Shown here piece by piece: positions 42,448 to 50,608 of a DNA stretch of 64,000 nt. Location of the stretch: assembly GCF_001427025.1 (NCBI RefSeq), contig NZ_LMGA01000001.1:2266221-2330220 (forward strand), read 5' to 3'. The notes beneath the pieces are model-generated. The model was not told the DNA's origin. It searched no databases and saw nothing but the letters and a program-made list of their open reading frames with translations. Source of the DNA: Mesorhizobium sp. Root554. Lineage in GTDB: Bacteria; Pseudomonadota; Alphaproteobacteria; Rhizobiales; Rhizobiaceae. Each line of letters starts with the position of its first letter. Within the stretch, counting starts at the first letter, position 1. A program made the translations under genes and the position numbers.

Positions 42448-42808
42448 GACAATTCCTTTCGAACGCTGCGCAACCCGCCTGGATCCCAACGTCGGCGCGA
42501 GCAGGAATGTTCCGCCCGAGTGCGCGGCGTTGGCGCAACGTGATGGGAAGGGACCAATTTAATCTACTAATCTAATAGAAATTAGCACCGCATGTTTTGG
42601 ACTTCTCGTGGCTTAGCGCTAGAAACGCGTGGCTTGGCCTCACACGAGAGGGGATGAAAATCCACGACAGGCCGTGTTCTGGAATGTTTTTCTCCGTCTT
42701 TTTATGCAATCAGAAAATCGATTGCCTACACCGGAAGGGTGCGCGAGTGCGTTCCTTCTGCATGAAGACGCTTGCCGGTAGAACTGCTCGCCAGAACGAG
42801 ATTTTGCA
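42448..42808. other. Leader region of the sulfur-assimilation operon
   Basis: 361 bases upstream of cysG. TTCTCGTG (42603-42610) and CACGAGAG pair at distance to form a hairpin around GCGCTAGAAACGCG, followed by two T runs (TTTTTC and TTTTT near 42686-42699). A short frame from ATG 42654 runs into cysG. No riboswitch of the SAM or cobalamin class was recognised, but the amount of structure suggests regulation. Confidence 0.5.
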
Positions 42809-42842
42809 ATGCAACATGAGTCCCAGGAAAAGCCCAGGCTGA
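42654..42842 (+). other. Possible cysteine-rich leader peptide overlapping cysG
   Basis: ATG 42654 directly follows GAGAGGGG (spacing short) and opens a 62-codon frame that ends inside cysG in another phase. It contains five Cys codons spread over 50 codons. Cysteine-rich leaders can control sulfur genes by translation-coupled attenuation, but the ribosome site is close to the start and no homologue is known to me. Low confidence as a real gene. Confidence 0.25.
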
Positions 42843-44284
42843 ACGCCTTCCCCATCTTCATGCGGGTTGAGGGAGAAATGGTGGCGATCGTCGGCAGCGG
42901 GGACGAAGCTCTGGCGAAAGCCCGGCTTCTCGGCCAGTCGAGCGCCAGCTTGCGGATCGTCGCCAAGAACGCTGAGCCGGCGCTTCTCGATTTCATTGCC
43001 GGGCACGACGCGACTCACGTGGCGGCTGACTATGCGCCCGAACATCTCGCAGGCGCGGTGATGGTGTTCGCCGCCACCGCCGACGAGACGCTGGACACAA
43101 GGATCGTCGCCGACGCGCGCCGCATGGGCATCCCGGTCAACGCGGTCGACCGGCCGGAACTCTGCGATTTCTTCACGCCCGCTCTGGTCAACCGCGCGCC
43201 GTTGGCAGTCGCCATCGGCACGGAAGGCGCTGGCCCGGTCCTGGCCCAGATGATCCGCGCGCGAATAGACCAGATGCTGTCGCCGTCGCTCGGCGCGCTG
43301 GCCGGACTCGCCGCCTCGTTCCGTGATGCCGCCGAAACGCTTTTGCCGAAGGGCAATCCTCGCCGCCGTTTCTGGTCGGATTTCTTCAGCGGGCCGACGG
43401 CGCGCGCCGTCGCTGCGGGAAACCTTTCGCTTGCGCATGACGTCGCGACCGAACTGCTCCTTTCCAGGACGCCTTCTGTGGGTCATATCGCGCTGGTCGG
43501 CGCAGGCCCCGGCGCGGAAGACCTGCTGACGTTGAGGGCGCAGCGCCTGCTCATGGATGCCGATGTCATCGTTTTCGACGCGCTGGTGCCGGAAGCGGTC
43601 GTCGCGATGGGCCGCCGCGATGCCGAGCGCATGCCGGTCGGCAAGCGCAAGGGCTGCCATTCCAAGAGCCAGTCCGAGATCAATACGCTGCTGGTCGCCC
43701 TTGGCCGCGAAGGCCGGCGTGTCGTCCGCCTGAAAAGCGGCGATCCGCTCGTCTTCGGCCGCGCCGGCGAGGAGATGGCCGCATTGCGCGACGCCGGCAT
43801 TTCCTACGAGGTCGTGCCGGGCGTCACCGCGGCCTTCGCCGCCGCCGCGGATTTCGAACTGCCGCTGACGCTGCGCGGCGTCACCTCGTCGATGGTTTTC
43901 ACCACCGGCCATGACTTGAAGGGCGGCACGCTGCCCGACTGGGCAAAGCTTGCCATTTCCGGCGCCACCGTTGCTGTCTATATGGGTCGTTCGGTTGCCG
44001 CCGAAGTCGCGGGGCGTCTGATCGAATCAGGCCTTTCGCCCGACACGGCGGTGGCGGTGGTCGAAAACGCCAGCCTGTCCAATCGCCGCCGCTTCCATGG
44101 CACGCTGGCCGATTTGCCCTCGCTGGAAGCGCGCCGCGATCTGAGCGGACCCGTCATGACCATCATCGGCGATGCTGTCGCCGGCGCAAATTTCGAGCGC
44201 TCCGAGGCGCTGGTCGCACAGAAGCCAACTGTATCCGGGCAGGACGAAGCCTTGGTCAGCGCCGCGGAAGGAAAAGCCCGATGA
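42809..44284 (+). CDS. cysG: Siroheme synthase (multifunctional CysG)
   Basis: A 491-residue fusion. The N-terminal CysG-B part (about 1-210) has the NAD-binding MVAIVGSGDEALAKARLL and NAVDRPELCDFFTPAL and acts as precorrin-2 dehydrogenase/ferrochelatase; the C-terminal part (about 225-470) is uroporphyrinogen-III methyltransferase (VGAGPGAEDLLTLRAQ, RLKSGDPLVFGRAGEE, PGVTAAFAAAADFELPLT, VYMGRS). The product siroheme serves the sulfite reductase encoded two genes on. ATG 42809 is followed by an overlap with the DUF2849 gene (ATGA at 44281-44284). Confidence 0.95.
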   Translation: MQHESQEKPRLNAFPIFMRVEGEMVAIVGSGDEALAKARLLGQSSASLRIVAKNAEPALLDFIAGHDATHVAADYAPEHLAGAVMVFAATADETLDTRIVADARRMGIPVNAVDRPELCDFFTPALVNRAPLAVAIGTEGAGPVLAQMIRARIDQMLSPSLGALAGLAASFRDAAETLLPKGNPRRRFWSDFFSGPTARAVAAGNLSLAHDVATELLLSRTPSVGHIALVGAGPGAEDLLTLRAQRLLMDADVIVFDALVPEAVVAMGRRDAERMPVGKRKGCHSKSQSEINTLLVALGREGRRVVRLKSGDPLVFGRAGEEMAALRDAGISYEVVPGVTAAFAAAADFELPLTLRGVTSSMVFTTGHDLKGGTLPDWAKLAISGATVAVYMGRSVAAEVAGRLIESGLSPDTAVAVVENASLSNRRRFHGTLADLPSLEARRDLSGPVMTIIGDAVAGANFERSEALVAQKPTVSGQDEALVSAAEGKAR

Positions 44285-44586
44285 AGATCCTCACCGGAAA
44301 CCGCCTGACAGACGGCGAAGCTGTCTGGTATGGCAACGGCGCCTGGCTGGAAACCATCGACAAGGCCGATCTAGCCGACGACAAGGCGGCCGAGGAAAGG
44401 CTGGAGGCCATCGGCGCCGCCGCGCTCGCCAACAATGTCGCCATCGACATCAATCTGGTCGATGTAAACGTGGTGGACGGTGTCATCGAGCCGCTGCGCC
44501 TGCGTGAAAGAATCCGTGCCGCCGGCCCAACCAATCGCCTCGATCTCGGCAAGCAAGCGGATCATGGATCCGTGCCTGCAGCCTAG
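44281..44586 (+). CDS. DUF2849 family protein, sulfite-reductase associated
   Basis: A 101-residue protein that begins MKILTGNRLTDGEAVWYGNGAWLETIDKA split over two lines of the family pattern, with ANNVAIDINLVDVNVVDG in the middle. DUF2849 genes sit between cysG and cysI in alphaproteobacteria, here with a 4-base overlap to cysG and 44 bases before cysI. It may be an electron-transfer or assembly partner of the reductase; function is not established. Confidence 0.88.
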   Translation: MKILTGNRLTDGEAVWYGNGAWLETIDKADLADDKAAEERLEAIGAAALANNVAIDINLVDVNVVDGVIEPLRLRERIRAAGPTNRLDLGKQADHGSVPAA

Positions 44587-44630
44587 AAAGACAAGCCAGC
44601 GGGCGGACGCGCCCGGAAAGACGAAACGCA

Positions 44631-46301
44631 ATGTACCGATACGATGAATTCGACCATGAATTTGTGAAGGCCCGGGTCGCCCAGTTCAGCGACCAGGTCC
44701 AGCGCCGCCTTGTCGGCGAGATCACCGAAGACCAGTTCCGGCCGCTGCGGCTGATGAACGGTGTCTATCTGCAGTTGCACGCCTATATGCTGCGCATCGC
44801 AGTGCCCTACGGCACACTGAATTCGAAGCAGCTGCGTATGCTCGGCCATATCGCCCGCAAATATGACAAGGGCTACGGCCATTTCACCACGCGCCAGAAC
44901 ATCCAGTTCAACTGGCCGGCGCTCTCGGATATGCCGGCCATCCTCACCGACCTGGCCAGCGTCGAGATGCACGCCATCCAGACGAGCGGCAACTGCATCC
45001 GCAACGTCACCGCCGATCATTTCGCCGGCGCCGCCGCCGACGAAGTCGCCGATCCTCGCCCCTATGCGGAAATCCTGCGCCAGTGGTCATCGGTGCATCC
45101 GGAATTTTCCTACCTGCCGCGCAAGTTCAAGATTGCCGTTACCGGGGCGGAACGCGACCGCGCCGCAATCCAGACTCACGACATTGGCCTGCATCTTAAG
45201 AAGAATGCCGATGGCCAGCTTGGCTTCGCGGTCTATGTCGGGGGCGGCCAGGGCCGGACGCCGATGGTGGCGAAGAAAATTCGCGACTTCCTTCCGGAAG
45301 AGCACCTGCTGTCCTACTGCACCGCGATCCTGCGTGTTTACAACCTCTACGGGCGTCGCGACAACAAATACAAGGCGCGCATCAAGATCCTCGTCCACGA
45401 GACGGGGACTGAGGAAATCACCCGTCAGGTCGAGGCCGAGTGGGAAGCGCTCAAGGACGGCGAATTGAAGCTGCCCGAAGCCGACATCAAGGCCATCGAC
45501 GCTTATTTCGCGCCGCCGGCGCTGCTCGACCGCCCCGAAGGCGACGATGCAGTGAAACTGGCGCGGCTCGATTCGCGCTCTTTCAGCGAATGGCTGGACC
45601 AGAACGCCGTCACCCACCGCCATCCCGACTATGCGGCGATAACGATATCTCTGAAGGGCATCGGCGAAGTCCCGGGCGACGCAACTGCCGAGCAGATGGA
45701 GGCAGTCGCAGACATTGCGGAGAAATATGCGTTCGATGAACTGCGCGTCAGCCATGAGCAGAACCTTATCCTGCCGCATGTGGCGCGCGCCGATCTCAAG
45801 GCTGTTTACGATGCTCTGGTCGAGATCGGGTTGGCGACGGCCAACTCGAATCTCATCACCGACATCATCGCCTGCCCCGGCCTCGATTATTGCGCGCTTG
45901 CCAACGCCCGCTCCATTTCGGTGGCGCAGGACATTTCACGGCGCTTCGCTTCGCTGGAGCGGCAGCGTGACATTGGCGAGTTGAAGCTCAAGATTTCCGG
46001 CTGCATCAATGCCTGCGGTCACCATCATGTCGGCCACATCGGCATCCTCGGCGTCGAGAAGAAGGGTTCCGAACTCTACCAGGTGACGCTGGGTGGTTCC
46101 GCCGACGAGAACACCAGCGTCGGCGATATCGTTGGACGCGGCTTCGAGCCGGAAGAGATTACCGACGCCATCGAGAAAATTGTCGATACCTACCTGGCGA
46201 TCCGGCTCGATCCTTCCGAGAAGTTCATCGACACCTATCGCCGGATCGGCCTCGCACCGTTCAAGGAGGCGCTCTATGCTGGCGAAACCAAGGCCGCTTG
46301 A
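44631..46301 (+). CDS. cysI: Nitrite/sulfite reductase hemoprotein (sulfite reductase)
   Basis: A 556-residue siroheme/[4Fe-4S] reductase turning sulfite into sulfide. Two ferredoxin-like nitrite/sulfite reductase repeats (VYLQLHAYMLRIAVPYGTL; GYGHFTTRQNIQFNW) and the cluster/siroheme ligands C415, C421 (ACPGLDYCAL) and C458, C462 (GCINACGHHHVGH). In the operon cysG-DUF2849-cysI-cysH-DUF934 the role is sulfite, not nitrite, reduction. No separate flavoprotein subunit lies nearby, so electrons probably come from ferredoxin. Its end overlaps cysH by 26 bases. Confidence 0.92.
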   Translation: MYRYDEFDHEFVKARVAQFSDQVQRRLVGEITEDQFRPLRLMNGVYLQLHAYMLRIAVPYGTLNSKQLRMLGHIARKYDKGYGHFTTRQNIQFNWPALSDMPAILTDLASVEMHAIQTSGNCIRNVTADHFAGAAADEVADPRPYAEILRQWSSVHPEFSYLPRKFKIAVTGAERDRAAIQTHDIGLHLKKNADGQLGFAVYVGGGQGRTPMVAKKIRDFLPEEHLLSYCTAILRVYNLYGRRDNKYKARIKILVHETGTEEITRQVEAEWEALKDGELKLPEADIKAIDAYFAPPALLDRPEGDDAVKLARLDSRSFSEWLDQNAVTHRHPDYAAITISLKGIGEVPGDATAEQMEAVADIAEKYAFDELRVSHEQNLILPHVARADLKAVYDALVEIGLATANSNLITDIIACPGLDYCALANARSISVAQDISRRFASLERQRDIGELKLKISGCINACGHHHVGHIGILGVEKKGSELYQVTLGGSADENTSVGDIVGRGFEPEEITDAIEKIVDTYLAIRLDPSEKFIDTYRRIGLAPFKEALYAGETKAA

Positions 46302-47040
46302 CCGGATCGAATCCGCCGAGGCGGGAGCTGTCGCCCAGGCCGCCCAATTCGAGGCACTTTATGGGCATCTCGATGCGCGCGAGGTCATTGAACGCTCCGT
46401 GCGCGAGCTTTTCGCTGGCGAGATTGCCGCGGTATCCTCCTTCGGCGCCGATTCCGCCGTTTTGCTGCACCTGATTGCCGAGGTCGATCACAGCCTGCCG
46501 GTCCTCTTCCTCGATACGGGCAAGCATTTTGGCGAAACGCTCGAATATCGCGATGCGCTGGCGGCCGATCTCGGACTGGAGCATATCGAGGTGCTGACCC
46601 CCGACGACGCAGCACTGGCGCGCATCGATCCGACCGGCAAGCTGCACGAGACCGACACAGATGCCTGTTGCGACGTTCGCAAGGTGGAGCCTATGGCACG
46701 CGGCGTTGCGCCATATCGCGCCTGGTTTACGGGCCGCAAGCGCTTCCAGGCTTCGACCCGGGCCGCGCTTCCTGTCTTCGAGGCGGTTGGCCCGCGCATC
46801 CGCATCAATCCGCTGGCGAAATGGACCACCGCCGATCAGGCCGACTATATGCGCGCGCATGCGCTGCGCGAAAACCCGCTCGTCGCCTATGGCTATCTGT
46901 CCATCGGCTGCTTTCCCTGCACCGAGCCGGTCAAGCCCGGCGAAGATGCGCGCAGCGGACGCTGGGCCGGCCAGGCAAAGACGGAATGCGGCATCCATCT
47001 CTCAGGGCTGGAGCAGTCGCTGACCGGCCCGTCGCGTTGA
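46276..47040 (+). CDS. cysH: Adenylyl-sulfate (APS) reductase, CysH family
   Basis: A 254-residue assimilatory reductase. PP-loop-type nucleotide motif AVSSFGADSAVLLHLIAE, then the paired cysteines C131-C132 (DACCDVRKVEP) and C212/C215 (GCFPCTEP) that bind a [4Fe-4S] cluster; the catalytic C238 sits in KTECGIHLS. The CC...CxxC set marks APS rather than PAPS reductase (EC 1.8.4.10), so no APS kinase is needed for cysteine synthesis. AGGAGG lies 6 bases before ATG 46276, inside the end of cysI. Confidence 0.94.
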   Translation: MLAKPRPLDRIESAEAGAVAQAAQFEALYGHLDAREVIERSVRELFAGEIAAVSSFGADSAVLLHLIAEVDHSLPVLFLDTGKHFGETLEYRDALAADLGLEHIEVLTPDDAALARIDPTGKLHETDTDACCDVRKVEPMARGVAPYRAWFTGRKRFQASTRAALPVFEAVGPRIRINPLAKWTTADQADYMRAHALRENPLVAYGYLSIGCFPCTEPVKPGEDARSGRWAGQAKTECGIHLSGLEQSLTGPSR

Positions 47041-47115
47041 CAATTTGAACCTTGCGCCTGTCGTGGCCCTTCGAACGGCTGCGGCAGGCTGGAAACTTGC
47101 CAAAGAATAGGCCAT

Positions 47116-47676
47116 ATGCTCGCCCTCATGACCGACGCCAACGCTGAAACCAACGTGCCGCCCGCGCCGCGCCTATGGACGCAGGAGGGCTTTCGCGAGG
47201 ATGAGTGGACACATGCCGAGGGCAGCGGAGCGCTTGCCGGGAACGGTCGTTTCATATTGCCTCTGGCGGCCTTTCTGGACCTGGATCCGCAGGTCCGCAT
47301 CTCGGCGCGCGAGCGGCTCGGGGTGCAGTTGCAGCCTGGCGACGAACTTGGAAAGATCGTCGGCCTGCTCGATCAATTGTCCCTGGTTGCGCTGGCCTTC
47401 CCGGCTTTTACCGATGGCAGGTCCTTCTCAAAGGCGGAACTGTTGCGCAGCCGTCACGGCTTCACGGGCGCCGTGCGCGCCACCGGCCAGGTGCTGGTCG
47501 ATCAGTTTCCGCACATGCTCCGCGTCGGTTTCGACGAGTTCGAAATCGTCAATCCGGTGTTGCTGAAGCGCTTGGAGGAAGGCCGCACTGACGGCTTGCC
47601 GCTTTATTATCAGCCGGCGGCGAAGCCTGCCGCTGCGGCGGGCAAATATTCCTGGCGCCGTAAACCCATCGGCTGA
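47116..47676 (+). CDS. DUF934 family protein, sulfur assimilation
   Basis: A 186-residue protein of the DUF934 family, which regularly follows cysI/cysH in proteobacteria. Landmarks: LPLAAFLDLDPQ, RERLGVQLQPGDELGKI, LVALAFPAFTDGRSFSKAELLRSRHGFTGAVRATGQVLVDQFPHML (read in parts) and GFDEFEIVNPVLLKRLEEG. The RSRHG-TGxVRA pattern suggests interaction with the reductase complex; function is unproven. ATG 47116 or ATG 47128 are both possible. Confidence 0.85.
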   Translation: MLALMTDANAETNVPPAPRLWTQEGFREDEWTHAEGSGALAGNGRFILPLAAFLDLDPQVRISARERLGVQLQPGDELGKIVGLLDQLSLVALAFPAFTDGRSFSKAELLRSRHGFTGAVRATGQVLVDQFPHMLRVGFDEFEIVNPVLLKRLEEGRTDGLPLYYQPAAKPAAAAGKYSWRRKPIG

Positions 47677-47734
47677 CAGGTGTCGTCGAGTATGCGGCGA
47701 CTTTGGTAACGGTCTGGTTGGGTTTGAAGAGCTG

Positions 47735-47923
47735 CTAGTCGCGGCGTGAATTGCTTTCCATGCCGTCGAGACGCTCAAGCAATTCCTGCAGATGGTCTGG
47801 AATGTCCGAAACCACCCTGAAGGACGGCATGACGCGAGCAAGATGCCTGCTCGTCTTGTCGCGTACCTGACGCCGAATTTCGGCGGCCACCTTGCTCCCC
47901 CTCTCATGTGTGTTGCCGTTCAT
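47735..47923 (-). CDS. Small protein with a NepR-like C terminus
   Basis: A 62-residue basic protein from ATG 47923, preceded by GAGGTAGAGA. Apart from an N-terminal MNGNTHERG, it is one amphipathic helix region: AAEIRRQVRDKTSRHLARV, then SDIPDHLQELLERLDGM. The latter resembles the PVPDRFLDLLxxL helix of NepR anti-sigma proteins of the general stress response, with which rhizobia carry paralogues. No ecfG or phyR gene is nearby, so this is a resemblance, not an assignment. Confidence 0.6.
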   Translation of the reverse strand: MNGNTHERGSKVAAEIRRQVRDKTSRHLARVMPSFRVVSDIPDHLQELLERLDGMESNSRRD

Positions 47924-48092
47924 TGTCTCTACCTCGTGGTTGGTTGGAGAACTCACCCAGCGGTAGAATCGTTCCCCTAATAGGCGACAAGCACAAGTCG
48001 GAAGCCGATTCACGGTAAAATTTGACTTAATTTGTAATCTGTTGCGAGTTCCATTCGTGGCGTTGGATTGACCCTCCATCCAGGCTTTACCC

Positions 48093-48121
48093 CTTGATTT
48101 TTGGCCTTCAAACATCGATAT
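48093..48121 (+). promoter_or_regulatory. RpoH-type promoter of grpE
   Basis: CTTGATT (48093-48099), 16-base spacer, CGATAT (48116-48121); the same spacing as the hsp20 promoter and close to the CTTG.../CCATAT heat-shock consensus. It ends 40 bases before the grpE start. Confidence 0.6.
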
Positions 48122-48161
48122 CGGGCGCAATCATTCAGTTTGTATGACAGACGGGAAACCG

Positions 48162-48794
48162 ATGAGCGATCACGCGAAGGACGAAAGAACACTGGCTGAA
48201 GAGCAGGCGGTTGAAGATGCCGCTGAGCGCAGCGAAGGCGGTATCGACGGCGACTACGAGGCGCTTCTGCGGCTGATGAAGGAAAACGACGAGTTGAAGG
48301 ACCGCGCTTTACGTGCGGCAGCCGAGATGGAAAACCTGCGCCGCCGCACCGCGCGCGACGTTCAGGACGCGCGGGCCTATGCCGTGGCCAATTTCGCCCG
48401 CGACATGCTGTCGGTATCCGACAATCTGCGGCGCGCCATCGATGCCATTCCGGAGGAGGCCAAGGCTTCCGGCGATGTGGGCTTCAAATCCCTGATTGAA
48501 GGCGTCGAGATCACCGAACGTTCCATGCTTTCGACACTGGAACGCCATGGCGTGAAAAAGCTGGATCCGCAGGGCGAGAAATTCGATCCGAACTTTCATC
48601 AGGCGATGTTCGAGGTGCCCAATCCAGAGGTTCCGGCGAACACCGTCGTTCAGGTCGTGCAGTCGGGCTATTCGATCGGCGACCGTGTTTTGCGGCCAGC
48701 CATGGTAGGCGTCGCCAAGGGCGGCCCCAAGCAGCCATCCACCGCATCGGTGGAGCCCGGCCCCGTCAACGAGCAAGCTGAAAAAGACGCGTAG
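48162..48794 (+). CDS. grpE: Nucleotide exchange factor GrpE
   Basis: A 210-residue co-chaperone of DnaK. Acidic N terminus, then the long coiled coil (about 35-90: [33 protein letters not shown]) and the C-terminal beta domain with [21 protein letters not shown] and [23 protein letters not shown]. Starts at ATG 48162 or ATG 48144; GGGA before the first is the better ribosome site. A RpoH-like promoter lies upstream. No dnaK/dnaJ within the window. Confidence 0.95.
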   Translation: MSDHAKDERTLAEEQAVEDAAERSEGGIDGDYEALLRLMKENDELKDRALRAAAEMENLRRRTARDVQDARAYAVANFARDMLSVSDNLRRAIDAIPEEAKASGDVGFKSLIEGVEITERSMLSTLERHGVKKLDPQGEKFDPNFHQAMFEVPNPEVPANTVVQVVQSGYSIGDRVLRPAMVGVAKGGPKQPSTASVEPGPVNEQAEKDA

Positions 48795-48933
48795 AACGTC
48801 GGGGCATCCGCGCCGGCGCAATCATCCCACAACCCGGCTCGTACAACCCTTCAGCAATGCGCGCGGAAGCCCTTGACCACGAGGGGGACGGCGCGTTCCT
48901 ATGGCGCGGTCGCACTCCGGCTGTCGGGCCCGC

Positions 48934-49566
48934 ATGAACCTGATCACGCATCTGGACTATGCCGGCGTCGCCGTCTTCGCGGCGACCGGAGCGCTGGCCG
49001 CCTCGCGCAAGCAACTCGACATCATCGGCTTTCTGTTCCTCGCAAGCATCACCGGCATCGGCGGCGGCACGCTTCGCGACGTGATCCTGGACGTACCGGT
49101 TTTCTGGGTCGGCAACCGCGACTATGTGCTGATTTGCGCGGCTGTCGCAGTGATCGTGTTTTTCACCGCCCACCGGGTCGAATCCCGTTACAGGCTGCTG
49201 CTGTGGCTGGATGCCATCGGCATTTCCGCATTCGCGGTGATGGGCGCGTCCAAGGGCCTCGCCGTAACCGGCTCGCCCGCGGTTTCCATCATCATGGGCA
49301 TGCTCACGGCCACCTTCGGCGGCATTCTGCGTGATCTTCTGGCCGGCGAACCGTCAGTGCTGCTCAAACCCGAGATTTATGTGAGCGCCACACTGGCAGG
49401 AGCCACGCTTTATACGCTGGGCGATGCGCTGGCCCTGCCCTCGCCGGTTTCGGGCGTCATCGGGTTTGCCGCCGCATTCCTGGTGCGGGGCGGAGCGCTG
49501 AAATTCGGCTGGTCGTTCCCGGCATACCGGAGCCGACCTGGCCGGCGTCCCGAGGATATTCCCTGA
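48934..49566 (+). CDS. TRIC cation channel family protein (UPF0126/YicG-like)
   Basis: A ~210-residue membrane protein with seven helices in two repeats, each ending in the conserved Gly-rich motif: GIGGGTLRDVILD and TFGGILRDLLAGEP. These match bacterial TRIC channels, which conduct monovalent cations. ATG 48934 was preferred over ATG 48901. It lies between grpE and olsB (convergent). Confidence 0.85.
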   Translation: MNLITHLDYAGVAVFAATGALAASRKQLDIIGFLFLASITGIGGGTLRDVILDVPVFWVGNRDYVLICAAVAVIVFFTAHRVESRYRLLLWLDAIGISAFAVMGASKGLAVTGSPAVSIIMGMLTATFGGILRDLLAGEPSVLLKPEIYVSATLAGATLYTLGDALALPSPVSGVIGFAAAFLVRGGALKFGWSFPAYRSRPGRRPEDIP

Positions 49567-49577
49567 CGCACGGCCCC

Positions 49578-50414
49578 CTATACGGCCAGCCGTGGGGTTT
49601 CCCCGCCATAGTAATTGACGTAGCGCGCGCCGATCTGCGCCACCGGCATCACGACATAGACATCCACCGTGGAAAACTCATCGTCGATGACGCAACCATC
49701 GCCGAAGCGCGCCCCGACCCGCAGATAGGCTTTTACCAGCGGCGGCATCGCCAGGATGGCCCGTTTGGCATCCACGGACTCGATCGGCATGAGGCTCATG
49801 GGATGATAACGGTCCGCTCTCGCCCGTACATGCCAGTCCGGCGCGGTACGGCAATGATGGTTCAGATAGGTGAGCGCTTCGGCATGTGCATCGGGAACCA
49901 CACCCGAAAAAGCGGCGCAGCCGATCATCACATCGACATCATAGTGATTGATGTAGGCCCATATTCCCTGCCATAGCGCCTCGATGGTGCGTTTGGATCG
50001 GTATTCCGGCAGAACGCACGACCGTCCGAGCTCGAGGAAGCGCTTGCCCGGATGGCGCGCGATGAGATGGCAGATGTCGAATTCGTCTTCGGAATAGAAT
50101 GCGCCGGCGGCAAATGCCGTTTCCTGCCTCAGCAGCCTGTATGTGCCGACGATGCGGCGGTGTTCCGGCCCGACCAGGCTCGTGTCGAACACCAGCAAGT
50201 GGTCGCACACGGGGTCGAATCGGTCGGCGTCGCGGCGGTCCATCGCGTGCAGGTCGTCCTTGCGCGCGCCCATCTCGTCGTAGAAGACACGATAGCGCAC
50301 TTCCTGCGCCGCCGCGATTTCAGCCTCGTTGCGGGCCAGCCGCACCTCAAGATTGCCGATGCGCCCCAGACGCGAGCCGGCGGATATCTCGTCTATCTTC
50401 ACCTGAGTAAGCAC
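49578..50414 (-). CDS. olsB: L-ornithine N(alpha)-acyltransferase
   Basis: Acyltransferase for the first step of ornithine-lipid synthesis, transferring a 3-hydroxyacyl group from ACP to ornithine. GNAT-like core with LGRIGNLEVRLARNEAEIAAAQEVRYRVFYDEMGA (in parts), CDHLLVFDTSLVG, IVGTYRLLRQE, FLELGRSCVLPEYRSKRTIEALW and LNHHCRTAPDWHVRAR. I favour GTG 50414, which gives a start like characterised OlsB; ATG 50495 abuts its GGAGG. It follows the hybrid-kinase gene on the same strand. The partner OlsA is not here. Confidence 0.9.
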   Translation of the reverse strand: MLTQVKIDEISAGSRLGRIGNLEVRLARNEAEIAAAQEVRYRVFYDEMGARKDDLHAMDRRDADRFDPVCDHLLVFDTSLVGPEHRRIVGTYRLLRQETAFAAGAFYSEDEFDICHLIARHPGKRFLELGRSCVLPEYRSKRTIEALWQGIWAYINHYDVDVMIGCAAFSGVVPDAHAEALTYLNHHCRTAPDWHVRARADRYHPMSLMPIESVDAKRAILAMPPLVKAYLRVGARFGDGCVIDDEFSTVDVYVVMPVAQIGARYVNYYGGETPRLAV

Positions 50415-50608
50415 GGCGCCTTCCCGCTTGGACGACTGCTTGTTGGCATGGCTAGATCGTGAACTCGACGCATGAACGGTTCTCCATCGCGCCATCCTCC
50501 ACGGCGCGGGATACGGTGCTGGTGCGATAGGAATATGACAGTAGCGTGATAATCTGTGAGTAACAACGCTTCTTGCCGGCTAAGAGCACGGCGCGACGCT
50601 GAAAAATA

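Noticed and set aside
42448..42808. SAM or cobalamin riboswitch before cysG
   Set aside because: No conserved core of these classes could be matched by eye; only general hairpins are present.
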